Shown here one piece after another: positions 9,037 to 19,057 of a stretch of 64,000 nt of DNA. Origin of the DNA: Sphingobacterium chuzhouense (GTDB taxonomy: Bacteria; Bacteroidota; Bacteroidia; Sphingobacteriales; Sphingobacteriaceae); the NCBI RefSeq assembly GCF_014692525.1, contig NZ_JACNYL010000001.1, positions 1,426,001-1,490,000 of the forward strand. The letters run 5' to 3'. Made by a program: the position numbers and the translations under genes. The notes beneath the pieces were generated by a model. The model was not told where the DNA came from, did not search any database, and saw nothing but the letters and a program-made list of their open reading frames with translations. Each line of letters begins with the position of its first letter. Position 1 is the stretch's first letter.

Positions 9037-9710
9037 ATAAGATTATTCTTTGTAGCAAAGGTTATCAGTTCGGTTACTTTGTTCACACCGCATTTCGCCA
9101 TCATATTTTTGCGATGCGTATCTACTGTGTTCATACTGATAAATAACTGTTCGGCAATTTTACTGCTGGATTTGCCTTCTGCAATCAATTTTAGTACTTC
9201 TATTTCCCTCGAAGACAATTTAACACTGTCGTTTTTACTCACTTGTCCAGTAGCATTAGTATCTTCGTTTAATATAAAAGCCTCTACCACTCTATTCTGT
9301 ACCTGCTGATCTAAGTATCTTCTTCTATCGTTTACCGTTTCGATAGCGATGATCAACTCCTCTTTAGATACGTTTTTAAGCACGTAACCCAATGCGCCTA
9401 TTTTTAAGGCTTCGCGTATGAGCTCCGTATCATCATATCCGGTCAGCATTAAGATTTTTTGTTCTGGAAAACGTTCCAATATTTTTTCTATACACTGGAT
9501 GCCATCTATCTCAGGCATATTGAAGTCCATTAATATTACATCCGGACGATGCTTCTCTATGGCATTCATCAATTCGGATATTGCTGTACACGCAATAATA
9601 TTCCCGAATTGAGGCGCTCCACCCAAAATCATAGCCAGTCCATCCACAATAATCTGTTGGTCGTCGACAATTAATAAATCTAATTTGTCTGTTGTTTCCG
9701 TTTCTTCCAT
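9033..9710 (-). CDS. LuxR/NarL-family response regulator
   Basis: 225 residues. An N-terminal receiver domain has the acidic pocket VDD (Asp16-Asp17) and the phospho-acceptor Asp62 in ILMDFNMPEIDG. A linker precedes a GerE/LuxR helix-turn-helix (about 160-222, LSSREIEVLKLIAEGKSSSKIA). It is the expected partner of the HisKA_3 kinase at 7117-9036, although it is encoded tail to tail with it rather than in an operon. Target genes cannot be read here. Confidence 0.93.
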   Translation of the reverse strand: MEETETTDKLDLLIVDDQQIIVDGLAMILGGAPQFGNIIACTAISELMNAIEKHRPDVILMDFNMPEIDGIQCIEKILERFPEQKILMLTGYDDTELIREALKIGALGYVLKNVSKEELIIAIETVNDRRRYLDQQVQNRVVEAFILNEDTNATGQVSKNDSVKLSSREIEVLKLIAEGKSSSKIAEQLFISMNTVDTHRKNMMAKCGVNKVTELITFATKNNLI

Positions 9711-9771
9711 CGTTCAAAATTGGGCTCATGAATATGTAGACATTCTCAGCTCGAATGCCACAAGCTGCTAT

Positions 9772-10593
9772 CTAGAGATACTTTTTAAAAATAGAATACA
9801 GAATTTTCAATTCCTCTTCATTTAAAACGGCTGCTGTCGTCTCTTCTTGAATATAATGAACTTTAAATGCTTTAATGGCAGCATCTAAATTTGTTATATT
9901 ATATCCGATAATTCGTAATGCCAATTTAGGATCAAAACCTTCCGGTGGCGTTTCCAGGTTATCATCATACCAATATCCAAAACCTTGATCTGCCAGTATT
10001 TTCCAAGGAAAACGAGAAGGGTCTATCTTCCTACCGGGCGAAACATCCATATGCCCAATAAAATTTGCCTGCGGAATCTTGTAGGTTTCTTTCAGATAAC
10101 GCAATAAATTAATCAACGCATTAATTTGAATATCTGGCCAAGGGTCAGTTGTTCCGTTATTGTCCAATTCAATACCAATGGATGACGAGTTGAGATCTGT
10201 ATCATTTCCCCATTTGCTTACACCTGCATGGTGCCCTCTGTACAAATCATTTACCATTTGTATTACTTTCCCATCGCGCCCAATTACATAGTGAGAACTG
10301 ACGCCCACCTTTTGGTTATGGAAGGTTCGGACAGTCTGTTCCGTAGAATTTTGTGCTGTATGGTGAAGAACAACATAGTTTGGTTTTCTGATCCCAAAAT
10401 TCACGGAGGCTATCCATTCCTTTTCAGGAACAATAACCTTTTCCAATTGGCCCGTTGCAGTCGCTTCTTTATATAATTCAGCAAATTCTTCTGCCTTTGC
10501 TTTATAAATTTTTTCTGTTGCCGCATATTTTCCACCGCCACAAGACGACAGCAAAGCTGCACAGCTAAATAAAAAGATATAGATATTTTTCAT
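9772..10593 (-). CDS. N-acetylmuramoyl-L-alanine amidase lipoprotein (Amidase_2)
   Basis: 273 residues. The signal peptide ends in LLSSC (lipid-anchored Cys18). The Amidase_2/AmpD-like zinc domain spans about 60-200, with ligands His77/His78 (VVLHHTA), His181 (FIGHMDVSPGR) and Asp191 (KIDPSRFPW), and IGIELDNNG carrying the conserved Glu. It should cut the amide between MurNAc and the stem peptide in the periplasm, in remodelling or recycling of cell wall. A C-terminal helical region (about 215-273) is peptidoglycan-binding-like but not certain. Confidence 0.9.
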   Translation of the reverse strand: MKNIYIFLFSCAALLSSCGGGKYAATEKIYKAKAEEFAELYKEATATGQLEKVIVPEKEWIASVNFGIRKPNYVVLHHTAQNSTEQTVRTFHNQKVGVSSHYVIGRDGKVIQMVNDLYRGHHAGVSKWGNDTDLNSSSIGIELDNNGTTDPWPDIQINALINLLRYLKETYKIPQANFIGHMDVSPGRKIDPSRFPWKILADQGFGYWYDDNLETPPEGFDPKLALRIIGYNITNLDAAIKAFKVHYIQEETTAAVLNEEELKILYSIFKKYL

Positions 10594-10653
10594 TCAAAGT
10601 TTTCTGTTACCTCTCTGCTCCTAATTTAAACAAAGCAATAAATGCTCCAATTC

Positions 10654-11403
10654 CTAAAGCTCCTTCACGATGTGTTCCGGTAAGATATATCCCTCGTTCA
10701 GTTCGATAATCTGCAGATTCCTGAACTCTATCTGGGCTCCCTCCGACTCTAGGCATAAATATCCCTTTCTTTTAGAGGATTCACGTATACCATTTACAAA
10801 TTTTCCGTTAACAGCGAGTTTAATGGTTCCGTCAACGCAGACCACGGTATATTTATTCCACTCTCCTACACCCAAACACCTGTTTTCAATCGATTTGCTC
10901 CGCACTCCTCTAGGGTTATCCGGCACCGTAGTTACCTTCCCTGCTCCGAAAAGTTCGCCGTGTACGTAAGCAATAGGTGGCGTTTCGCCATTCCGCTTGT
11001 TTTGATTAACCCAATCTAGCTCCAGCATCTGCACTTCCACGCCACTAGGTAGCCTATTATGTTCTTCCGGTTGTGCATCGCACCAAACAAAGATCCCCGA
11101 GTTTCCGCCTTTCTCCATGTGACGCCATTCCACGTGCATAATAAAATTTTGATACATCTTTTCCGAACGCACCACACCGATCGGCAACCCTTTACATACC
11201 AGTTTATCTCCCTCGCGATACCAAGTCGTATCGGTCGTATTAACGTCAATCCATTTTAATGTCCTTGCTTCCGGAACACCATTTATCAAGGTATTGAAAT
11301 CCTTCCGTTCTCCAAACTCAAAAAGAATTTCTTGGGCATTAGAAACCATTCCTCCGCTTAGAATAAGTAGTCCAACAAAAGTTAATATCTTCAATATATG
11401 CAT
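10654..11403 (-). CDS. DUF1080 (3-keto-disaccharide hydrolase) family secreted protein
   Basis: 249 residues with a signal peptide (cleavage near residue 23, VSNAQ). The rest is a concanavalin-like beta-sandwich typical of DUF1080: [16 protein letters not shown], then [31 protein letters not shown] and a C-terminal [11 protein letters not shown]. Members occur widely in Bacteroidota and some cleave 3-keto-glycosides. No sugar-oxidising partner is adjacent, so the substrate is open. Confidence 0.87.
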   Translation of the reverse strand: MHILKILTFVGLLILSGGMVSNAQEILFEFGERKDFNTLINGVPEARTLKWIDVNTTDTTWYREGDKLVCKGLPIGVVRSEKMYQNFIMHVEWRHMEKGGNSGIFVWCDAQPEEHNRLPSGVEVQMLELDWVNQNKRNGETPPIAYVHGELFGAGKVTTVPDNPRGVRSKSIENRCLGVGEWNKYTVVCVDGTIKLAVNGKFVNGIRESSKRKGYLCLESEGAQIEFRNLQIIELNEGYILPEHIVKEL

Positions 11404-11437
11404 GATAAAAGAATTAAGTTTTCTTTAAAAATAAAAA

Positions 11438-11467
11438 AACTCCTGCAATTTTAAAATTGCAGGAGTT
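11438..11467 (-). terminator. Terminator downstream of gcvP
   Basis: A perfect inverted repeat AACTCCTGCAATTTT / AAAATTGCAGGAGTT with essentially no loop, followed on the minus strand by a T run. It lies 41 bases past the gcvP stop and before the DUF1080 gene. Confidence 0.85.
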
Positions 11468-11507
11468 CTTCAGACATCTCCTATTTTCGACAAATAGGGT
11501 GGTTATC

Positions 11508-14381
11508 TTAGGCTTCCGCGTATTCCTCGATAGAAGGACATGAACAAATCAATGTTCTATCTCCTTGTGAATCGTTTACCCGGCCTACCGAAGGCCAGAA
11601 TTTATTCACTTTTAAATAAGGAAGCGGATAAGCGGCTATTTGACGTGTATATGGTCTGTTCCATTCATCAGCAGAAACAATCTCCGCTGTATGTGGCGCA
11701 TGTTTCAATACATTATCCTTTTGATCAATCTCACCAGCTTCCACCGCGGCGATTTCAGATCGTATAGCAATCAATGCATCGCAAAAACGATCAAGTTCCG
11801 CTTTGGATTCCGATTCGGTCGGCTCTACCATCAATGTACCTGCGACAGGGAAAGATACCGTAGGCGCATGGAAACCATAGTCCATTAAACGTTTGGCGAT
11901 ATCGCCAACTTCAATGCCTACGCTCTTAAATGCACGGCAATCCAATATCATTTCATGTGCACAACGGCCATTTGCTCCCGCATACAATACCGGATAATAG
12001 CTTTCCAAACGTGCTTTTATATAATTTGCGTTCAAGATAGCTGTTTTGGTTGCATCGGTCAACCCCTCTCCTCCCATCATCGCAATATAAGCATACGAAA
12101 TAGTTAAGATGGACGCCGATCCAAATGGAGCAGCCGAAACAGCCGAAATACCTTGCTCTCCCGAAATTTCTACTACCTCATGATTCGGTAGAAACGGTAC
12201 CAGATGTGCTGCGACACCAATTGGCCCCATACCTGGGCCACCTCCACCATGTGGGATACAAAAAGTCTTATGCAAGTTTAAATGGCATACGTCTGCTCCG
12301 ATAAAACCGGGACTGGTCAAACCTACCTGCGCATTCATATTAGCACCGTCCATATATACCTGTCCACCGTTTTGGTGAATAATTTCACATATTTCGATAA
12401 TCGACTCCTCGAAAACCCCATGCGTTGAAGGATAAGTTACCATGAGGGAATTTAAGTTTGCAGCGTGTTCTTCTGCTTTCGCCCGAAGATCCGCTACGTC
12501 GATATTACCATACGCATCACATTTGACAACAACTACCTTCAATCCTGCCATAGATGCTGAGGCGGGATTTGTTCCATGTGCTGACGCCGGAATTAAACAA
12601 ACGTTGCGATGTTCCTCACCTCGGCTTTCATGATATGCACGGATAACCATTAGACCGGCATATTCACCCTGAGCACCCGAATTTGGCTGAAACGACATCT
12701 TCGCAAATCCTGTGATTTCGGATAGCCAGTCGTTTAATTCATTGATGAGTTGCATGTAGCCGGATGTCTGATCAACAGGCGCAAACGGATGCAGACCGCC
12801 AAAATGTGCCCATGTCAACGGTAACATCTCGGTAGTCGCATTGAGTTTCATCGTACAAGAACCCAACGGAATCATAGAATGGCATAAAGATAGATCTTTC
12901 GCTTCCAATGATTTAATATACCGAAGCATCTCACTCTCGGAATGATAACTGTTAAAGATCGGATGGGTAAGATAAGGAGAGGTACGCACAGCTTCTGCGG
13001 GAATAGAAGATCCTAGTTGGTCTACCATGCTGCGTAACTCAACATCGTTCCACGATTTTCCTTTAATTTTGGCAAAAACCTTCACAATGGTTTCAATGTC
13101 TTCAAAAGTGGTAGTTTCATCAAGGGAAATACCAACTATTCCATCATGATAAAAGAAATTCAGTTCATTGTTGAGGGCTTCCGCTTTCAACGCACCAACA
13201 TGATCATCAACCGCGATACGTAAGGTGTCAAAATATGTTTCGTTAATTTGATCGTAACCAAGTTCCTGCAATGCCTTGTCTAATAACTTAGTTAAGTCGT
13301 TAATACGTGTTGCTATATCTTTTATACCTTGTGGACCATGGTACACCGCGTAGAATGACGCCATGATCGCCAATAGCGCTTGTGCTGTACAAATGTTTGA
13401 AGAAGCCTTGTCACGACGGATATGTTGTTCCCTTGTCTGTAATGCCATACGCAGTGCATAATTACCGCTAGCATCAGAAGTAACACCAATAATGCGTCCG
13501 GGGATATTCCGTTTATATGCTTCTTTTGTCGCAAAGAACGCGGCGTGCGGTCCACCGAATCCCATCGGTACACCAAAACGCTGTGAATTCCCGACAACAA
13601 CGTCGGCACCCCATTCTCCTGGAGGGGTCAGTAACGCCACCGACATTAAATCGGCTATAGCGCATATGGTGATATTTTTATCGTGGGCTGCTTCGGAAAA
13701 AGCGGCATAATCCGTAATCGTACCATCAGCCGCTGGATACTGAATAAGCGCGGCAAATATGTCTTCTGTCAAGTTCGCCTCTTCGAGATCAGCGACCCGT
13801 ATCTCCACACCAAACGGAACCGCTCTCGTTTGCAGTACATCCAATGTCTGTGGATAGATATTAGGCGTTACCAGAAATACATTTGCCGTTTTATTTTTCC
13901 GTGCACTGTATAGCATAAACATCGCTTCAGCAGCAGCCGTAGCCTCGTCCAACAGGGAAGCATTCGCAATTTCAAGTCCGGTTAAGTCAGAAATTGCTGT
14001 CTGGAAATTTAACAATGCCTGCAAGCGTCCTTGGGCAATTTCCGCTTGATACGGTGTATACTGCGTATACCATCCTGGATTTTCCAATACGTTGCGCTGA
14101 ATAACAGCAGGAACAGTTACGTCATAATATCCTTGGCCGATATAAGATTTGAATACCTTATTTTTATCTGCGATTCGCTGGATTTTAGCTAAATATGCTT
14201 TTTCGCTTAATGCCTTTGGCAAGGCTAGCGATTTCTTCAACCTAATCTGGCTCGGAACTGCCTGCTCGATTAATTGATCCAAGGATTGCACTCCTAAATA
14301 GCTTAACATTTCCTGAGCCTCTTCTGCCCTCGGGCCATTGTGGCGATCCTGAAACTTTTCTTGATAAAATACGTTGCTCAT
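11508..14381 (-). CDS. gcvP: Glycine dehydrogenase (aminomethyl-transferring), P protein
   Basis: 957 residues, the size of the fused single-chain P protein. It decarboxylates glycine with PLP and passes the aminomethyl group to the H protein lipoyl arm. The PLP lysine lies in [16 protein letters not shown] (around residue 700). The N-terminus ([17 protein letters not shown]) and [14 protein letters not shown] are also typical. The partner gcvT is in this window at 26.7 kb; gcvH was not found. A -7-like element lies about 90 bases upstream. Confidence 0.97.
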   Translation of the reverse strand: MSNVFYQEKFQDRHNGPRAEEAQEMLSYLGVQSLDQLIEQAVPSQIRLKKSLALPKALSEKAYLAKIQRIADKNKVFKSYIGQGYYDVTVPAVIQRNVLENPGWYTQYTPYQAEIAQGRLQALLNFQTAISDLTGLEIANASLLDEATAAAEAMFMLYSARKNKTANVFLVTPNIYPQTLDVLQTRAVPFGVEIRVADLEEANLTEDIFAALIQYPAADGTITDYAAFSEAAHDKNITICAIADLMSVALLTPPGEWGADVVVGNSQRFGVPMGFGGPHAAFFATKEAYKRNIPGRIIGVTSDASGNYALRMALQTREQHIRRDKASSNICTAQALLAIMASFYAVYHGPQGIKDIATRINDLTKLLDKALQELGYDQINETYFDTLRIAVDDHVGALKAEALNNELNFFYHDGIVGISLDETTTFEDIETIVKVFAKIKGKSWNDVELRSMVDQLGSSIPAEAVRTSPYLTHPIFNSYHSESEMLRYIKSLEAKDLSLCHSMIPLGSCTMKLNATTEMLPLTWAHFGGLHPFAPVDQTSGYMQLINELNDWLSEITGFAKMSFQPNSGAQGEYAGLMVIRAYHESRGEEHRNVCLIPASAHGTNPASASMAGLKVVVVKCDAYGNIDVADLRAKAEEHAANLNSLMVTYPSTHGVFEESIIEICEIIHQNGGQVYMDGANMNAQVGLTSPGFIGADVCHLNLHKTFCIPHGGGGPGMGPIGVAAHLVPFLPNHEVVEISGEQGISAVSAAPFGSASILTISYAYIAMMGGEGLTDATKTAILNANYIKARLESYYPVLYAGANGRCAHEMILDCRAFKSVGIEVGDIAKRLMDYGFHAPTVSFPVAGTLMVEPTESESKAELDRFCDALIAIRSEIAAVEAGEIDQKDNVLKHAPHTAEIVSADEWNRPYTRQIAAYPLPYLKVNKFWPSVGRVNDSQGDRTLICSCPSIEEYAEA

Positions 14382-14722
14382 TTTGCGCTTAACTTTTCCG
14401 TAGCACCGTCCTAAACCATCTTATTTAGACCTTTTGAGAAAGATACTATCTTTTACTTTTTGAGACCGCAAAGATACGATTTAATCATCGAAATTAATAG
14501 GAACCAAGAGCCGAGTATAATGCCACAAGCCTATAATTTAGTTATAGTATTTCTCATAGATACGACTATATTTTAAACGAAATCAAAACAAAAACAGTTT
14601 TATTTCCATAATTATTAACCTTTTCACAAGAATTTTAGCAATAACACATTTCGGCATAAAAATTATTCTTCGCAGCGTAAATTGCTTAACTTTAGGACAG
14701 TAGTAAATAAAAAGCACCCTTT
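14382..14722. other. Divergent intergenic region between gcvP and an amidinotransferase-like gene
   Basis: 341 AT-rich bases without a credible reading frame. The gcvP side carries a minus-strand -7 element. The other side has TAACTTTA about 30 bases before the ATG at 14723, one base off the -7 consensus. No glycine-riboswitch architecture or other strong stem was recognised by eye. Confidence 0.5.
14469..14476 (-). promoter_or_regulatory. -7 element for gcvP
   Basis: On the minus strand this reads TATCTTTG, an exact TAnnTTTG. The gcvP ATG lies about 88 bases downstream, giving a leader of roughly 80 bases. No TTTG at -33 spacing was seen. Confidence 0.5.
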
Positions 14723-15637
14723 ATGATAAAACTCCAGGTGACAAATGAAACGGGAAGATTAAGGGCTGTCGTATTAGGTATTGCGAACCAAAACGGGCCG
14801 GCTCCGAAAGCAGAAGAGGCTTATGATCCGAAGTCTTTGGAACATATATTGGCGGGTACCTATCCGGTAGAGTCGGATATGGTTTTTGAGATATCCGCCT
14901 TCCACGATGTATTGGAGCGATATGGAGTAAAAGTATATCGCCCCGAGTTGATACCTGATTTAAACCAAATATTCTCGCGCGATATCGGCTTTGTCATAGA
15001 CCGCTTCTTTATAAAGGCTAACATCCTACCCGACCGTGCAGAAGAGTGGCGAGCCATCGGGCATATTGTGAAGCAAATCGAACCAGAAAATTTTATGGAA
15101 GCGCCAGAGGAAGTACATATCGAAGGCGGCGATGTCATCCTATGGAATGAATACCTTTTTGTAGGTACATACAAAGGCGACGATTACCCGACGATAAATA
15201 CCGCTAGAACGAATATGAATGGCGTACAATTTTTGAAGGATATGTTTCCCAACAAAATTGTGAAAGAATTCGATCTGATCAAATCGATGACCAACCCAAG
15301 GGAAAATGCTCTCCATCTAGACTGTTGCTTTCAACCCGTAGGCAGGGATAAAGCTATCATCTATCCCGGTGGTTTCCGGAATCCAACAGACTATCTTTAT
15401 CTCCGCAAGATTTTCGGCGGAGAAAACATTTTTACTATAACGGCAGACGAAATGTACGAAATGTACAGTAACGTATTTTCTATTTCAGAAGATGTTGTAG
15501 TGACCGAGCGGCGGTTTGATCGACTCAATTATTGGCTTAGAGATCAAGGCTTTCATGTTGAAGAAGTTCCTTATCACGAAATTGGTAAACAAGAAGGTTT
15601 ATTGCGCTGCTCCACCCTTCCGCTACATCGAGATTAA
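14723..15637 (+). CDS. Arginine deiminase/amidinotransferase superfamily protein (DDAH-like)
   Basis: 304 residues of the guanidino-group-modifying pentein fold. Visible signatures are the FSRDIGFVIDRFFIKANI stretch, EGGDVILWNEYLFVGT, the catalytic His region HLDCCFQPV, and a catalytic Cys in GLLRCSTLPLHRD at the very end. Members hydrolyse or transfer the guanidino group of arginine, methylarginine or related compounds; which one cannot be decided here. A CtlX homologue follows after a repeat-bearing gap, suggesting linked arginine/citrulline metabolism. Confidence 0.85.
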   Translation: MIKLQVTNETGRLRAVVLGIANQNGPAPKAEEAYDPKSLEHILAGTYPVESDMVFEISAFHDVLERYGVKVYRPELIPDLNQIFSRDIGFVIDRFFIKANILPDRAEEWRAIGHIVKQIEPENFMEAPEEVHIEGGDVILWNEYLFVGTYKGDDYPTINTARTNMNGVQFLKDMFPNKIVKEFDLIKSMTNPRENALHLDCCFQPVGRDKAIIYPGGFRNPTDYLYLRKIFGGENIFTITADEMYEMYSNVFSISEDVVVTERRFDRLNYWLRDQGFHVEEVPYHEIGKQEGLLRCSTLPLHRD

Positions 15638-15644
15638 TCTTTAT

Positions 15645-15780
15645 GTTCTTTTTTACCTCAAAAAAGAACCAAAAAAATCGTCGCTTAAAACCTTTGGCAT
15701 GGAGGATAGTACAAAAAATAGCGTTTTACATTTGCCAAAGCTTTTGAGGCGACATTAAATGTTAAGGAAGGGGATAGTGC
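15645..15780 (+). repeat. Dispersed intergenic repeat, copy A
   Basis: It starts with a hairpin (GTTCTTTTTT, 5-base loop, AAAAAAGAAC), continues with GGATAGTACAAAAAA (15704-15718), and ends with GGCGACATT (15748-15756), GTTAAGGA and GGATAGTG. An inner inverted repeat pairs CTTTGGCA (near 15692) with TGCCAAAG (near 15732) and GTCGC with GGCGAC. The same blocks in the same order occur at 24846-25027. Confidence 0.75.
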
Positions 15781-15809
15781 ATGTGTGGAAATAGTAATCT
15801 TTTGTAGGT

Positions 15810-16721
15810 ATGCAAACAACAGACACTTTACTTTTAGTTCGGCCTTTTCGATTTCGGAAAAACGAAGAGACTGCCATAAACAATTATTTTCAAGAAGATT
15901 TACTGTTACCTCTGCCTGCTCAGCAGGCTCAAGAAGAGTTTGACAATTTTGTAAACACCCTCAACGCACATAAAATAAATACATTGGTGATACAGGATAA
16001 GGGAGAGTATGACACTCCAGATAGTATCTTCCCAAACAATTGTATTTCATTTCATAAGCGAACAGCAGTTCTCTATCCGATGTTTGCTGAAAACAGACGG
16101 CGGGAACGTAAATTGGATTATTTGGAACCGTTGAAACAGCAAGGCTTGACGTTTGATAATATCATAGATTATACCGGTTTCGAGAAAGAAAACCGTTTTT
16201 TAGAGGGAACAGGCAGCCTGATTCTAGACCGTGTAAACCGAATAGCTTACTGTGCATTATCTCCCCGCGCTGACGCCGGTATTGCACATCAATTTTGTCT
16301 AGATCTGGGGTATGAATTATTTATTTTTGAAGCCAACCAAACAGTAGATGGTTTGCGCAAACCTATTTATCATACTAATGTAATGATGTCGGTAGGAACA
16401 TACTTCGCCGTCGTATGTACTGACAGCATCGACAATATATATGAAAAAAGGAATTTGATTAAACGGTTAGAAGAAACCGGAAAGACGATTGTCGATATAT
16501 CGGAGGAACAGGTTACGTCCTTCGCGGGGAATATACTCGAAGTACGGTCTATTGCGGAAGGCGCTTATATTGTGATGAGTTCACAAGCATATCACAGTTT
16601 CACAACGGAACAGCTAAGCTTACTACGTTCTTGGGGACAAATTATACATAGTCCATTGGATACCATTGAAAGGGGAGGAGGCGGCAGCGCACGGTGTATG
16701 CTCGCGGAAGTATTTTATTAG
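15810..16721 (+). CDS. ctlX: CtlX-like citrulline-utilisation hydrolase
   Basis: 303 residues of the arginine-deiminase-related pentein family. The start MQTTDTLLLVRPFRF with ETAINNYFQ, the SIFPNNCISFH loop, LEGTGSLILDR, the HTNVMMSVG catalytic His stretch, and GGGGSARCMLAEVF with the C-terminal catalytic Cys all match CtlX. CtlX in Francisella acts on citrulline. It is the second guanidino/ureido-modifying enzyme in a row. The gene ends 6 bases from the convergent Crp-family gene. Confidence 0.85.
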   Translation: MQTTDTLLLVRPFRFRKNEETAINNYFQEDLLLPLPAQQAQEEFDNFVNTLNAHKINTLVIQDKGEYDTPDSIFPNNCISFHKRTAVLYPMFAENRRRERKLDYLEPLKQQGLTFDNIIDYTGFEKENRFLEGTGSLILDRVNRIAYCALSPRADAGIAHQFCLDLGYELFIFEANQTVDGLRKPIYHTNVMMSVGTYFAVVCTDSIDNIYEKRNLIKRLEETGKTIVDISEEQVTSFAGNILEVRSIAEGAYIVMSSQAYHSFTTEQLSLLRSWGQIIHSPLDTIERGGGGSARCMLAEVFY

Positions 16722-16727
16722 ATTAGC

Positions 16728-17354
16728 TTACTCCTTGCCTCTATTGGTTCTTCTTTCAGATAATAACTCTCTACGCACACGACTAAGGCTCTCTGGCGTT
16801 ATACCAAGATAAGAAGCAATCATCCATTGGGGAACGCGTTGTAGCAAACTCGGGTACATATCCATAAAAAGCAGATAACGTTCCTTTGCACTCATGGCTA
16901 ATAGTGAGTTTATTCGTTGCTGCTGTATGTAAATATTGCGCTGTAAAGAGTTTTCCATAAAACATGCAAAAGCATGGCTTAAGTGCGACGCCTTTTCCAT
17001 AAATTCCGGTTGTATAAAAACAATTACCGATGGTTCGATCGCCTTGATATAGAAGTCGGTAGGCTTATTGAAATACTGGCTCGCCCGATCTGAAATAATC
17101 CAGTTCTCCGGTGCAAATTGTAAAATATGCTCTCCCCCTTTTTCATCCAGAGAAAACGATTGCAACAGACCCGATTCTACAAAAAAGGCATATTGACTCA
17201 ATTCTCCTGCTCTTAACAGATAATGGTTGTGCGTTATTTCCCTAAACGAGAAATAACGCACAAGTTGCTCAAAAACCTCTTCGGAAAGTTCAGCTTTCTC
17301 CTTATAATATCTATAAAAGTTACTCTCTCGCCAATTGATATCTGTCAGTGCCAT
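16728..17354 (-). CDS. Crp/Fnr-family transcriptional regulator
   Basis: 208 residues. A cyclic-nucleotide-binding beta-roll spans about 20-120 (HNHYLLRAGELSQYAFFVESG, then ILQFAPENWIISD) and a winged helix-turn-helix lies near the C-terminus (MIASYLGITPESLSRVRREL). The cNMP pocket lacks the full RGE..A signature, as in many Bacteroidota relatives, so the effector is unknown. There are no Fe-S cysteines of Fnr type. Its ATG overlaps the bshC stop by one base (TAATG), so translation is coupled to bshC. Confidence 0.88.
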   Translation of the reverse strand: MALTDINWRESNFYRYYKEKAELSEEVFEQLVRYFSFREITHNHYLLRAGELSQYAFFVESGLLQSFSLDEKGGEHILQFAPENWIISDRASQYFNKPTDFYIKAIEPSVIVFIQPEFMEKASHLSHAFACFMENSLQRNIYIQQQRINSLLAMSAKERYLLFMDMYPSLLQRVPQWMIASYLGITPESLSRVRRELLSERRTNRGKE

Positions 17355-18943
17355 TAATATAGAATCGTAAATTTAAAATCTAACGGATTAAAGTATTTTT
17401 CCAGATCCCGAATAAGGTCATCACCGTGTTTCAGATATAAGGAAGCAAAGTTTTCTGTGCGCTCTTGTAGCCCACCATTAGGGAACAGTTTGTCTTTCAC
17501 ACGCTCTATTTGTATCAGAGCATCTTCATGATTATGTTTATCGGCTTTCAGCAACTTTTTCTCCAAATTATTAATCGCTTTTTTCAGGCGCGCCTTCACC
17601 GCTTCCGTGCTCGGTCCAAGACTCGGGTCAATCTTATGCGCCCGCAGCTTAATCTTTCCGAAAATAGCATTAAACTCCATCCACTCGTCACGCAGGTTCA
17701 ACCTATGTTTTGTATGACGCCGAACATATTCATTTTTTAATACGTCTGTTGGTTTAAATATGCTTTTGAAAGTCAGATCCAAACGAAAAATTTTTCCTGC
17801 GACATTGTCATCTGTAATCATGGCCGAGTTACGTGGAACAAGAATAGGGAACGGCACTTGATAGTAATCGAAGTTAGCCTTCAGCTGCAGCCAATACACA
17901 ATCTCCGCTCCTCCACCGATATACGCTAAATTTGGTAGGATCAGCTCTTGATATAATGGTCGCATTACTACATTCGGGCTAAAACGTTCGGGATATTGTT
18001 CTATTTCTGCCCGCATCTCCTCTTCCGAAAAATAAAGCTCGCGATGCAGCACTTCAAATCGGCCATCTTCCATACGCACGATACGCTCTCGAAATTCATC
18101 CGTTAAGTAAAAGAAGTTGATTTCCCGCGCATGAACTTGGGTATGATAACCTAACTTTTCCAACTTTCTGGAGGTATCGTCAATAGCTTTAAAACTATTT
18201 TCATCAAAAATATCTTGGCCTATAATTGGCGTAAAAACTTTCTTAAAGGCCTTACTATCCGCATCAATAATCACCAGTCCGTACGGTTTGAACAGTTCGT
18301 TTACCATATGCCGGGTAGCGGTTGCAAGAGACTGATTTTGCAGATAAGCGTCCTCTACTATCGTTTTTAATTTATCCCCGTTCACAGATAACCCAAACGT
18401 ACCACAATATTGTTTCACGGTATCGGCAATATCTTGTGTGGACATCCGCCCCGTAGCAGAAATAGTTGGTGTATCCCATATTATCTTCTTACCGAATACC
18501 TTGGTGTTATTGATTTCGGCGAAATCATGGTCCTCGGTGGCCATCCAATAGACCGGTACGAATGAATATTCCGGATAGGCTTCTTTTAAATCTTTCGCCA
18601 GTCGTATCGCGGTAACAATCTTAAATATAAAATAAAGCGGGCCAGTGAATATATTGAGTTGATGCCCTGTCGTGACGGTAAAAGTTTTTTTATCCCCCAA
18701 CAACATGATGTTAGCTTCCACTTCGGGGGATTGTGCTAAAAGCGAGCCGTATTGCTCACGAAGTGTAGTGGTTAATAATTTTCTGTGCGGAAAGTTCTGC
18801 TTATCAGTAATCTGTCGTTTAAACCCTTCCAGTGTAGGTGCTTGACCATAAAAAGGTGCCAGCTGTTCATCGTTGGCAAGATAGGCTAATAGTGTCTGCG
18901 AAAAACTACCGGTGTCACTGTAATCAATGTATGTTGCTTTCAT
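17354..18943 (-). CDS. bshC: Bacillithiol biosynthesis cysteine-adding enzyme BshC
   Basis: 529 residues. BshC adds cysteine to GlcN-malate, the last step in making bacillithiol, the low-molecular-weight thiol of many Bacteroidota and Firmicutes. The Rossmann-like core shows TVTTGHQLNIFTGPLYFIFKI and YWMATEDHDFAEINN, family landmarks, and a C-terminal coiled coil (about 420-500). Length fits the family. The Crp-like regulator overlaps its stop; bshA and bshB are not in the window. Confidence 0.95.
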   Translation of the reverse strand: MKATYIDYSDTGSFSQTLLAYLANDEQLAPFYGQAPTLEGFKRQITDKQNFPHRKLLTTTLREQYGSLLAQSPEVEANIMLLGDKKTFTVTTGHQLNIFTGPLYFIFKIVTAIRLAKDLKEAYPEYSFVPVYWMATEDHDFAEINNTKVFGKKIIWDTPTISATGRMSTQDIADTVKQYCGTFGLSVNGDKLKTIVEDAYLQNQSLATATRHMVNELFKPYGLVIIDADSKAFKKVFTPIIGQDIFDENSFKAIDDTSRKLEKLGYHTQVHAREINFFYLTDEFRERIVRMEDGRFEVLHRELYFSEEEMRAEIEQYPERFSPNVVMRPLYQELILPNLAYIGGGAEIVYWLQLKANFDYYQVPFPILVPRNSAMITDDNVAGKIFRLDLTFKSIFKPTDVLKNEYVRRHTKHRLNLRDEWMEFNAIFGKIKLRAHKIDPSLGPSTEAVKARLKKAINNLEKKLLKADKHNHEDALIQIERVKDKLFPNGGLQERTENFASLYLKHGDDLIRDLEKYFNPLDFKFTILY

Positions 18944-19057
18944 CTAACGCTGTTCGTGTCGTCTCGTAATATCTACGGATTTGAGCGGACAATTTACATA
19001 TTTTTGTACGAAGCCACCACGAGAATATCGAAATTATAGCAAACGTTTGACGAAAGT

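Noticed and set aside
14382-14722. Possible glycine riboswitch upstream of gcvP
   Set aside because: No tandem conserved cores or strong P1 stem were recognised, only AT-rich DNA with promoter-like elements.
15516-15758. 80-residue frame running over the end of the DDAH-like gene into the repeat
   Set aside because: It overlaps a well-supported gene and the repeat and has no recognisable domain.
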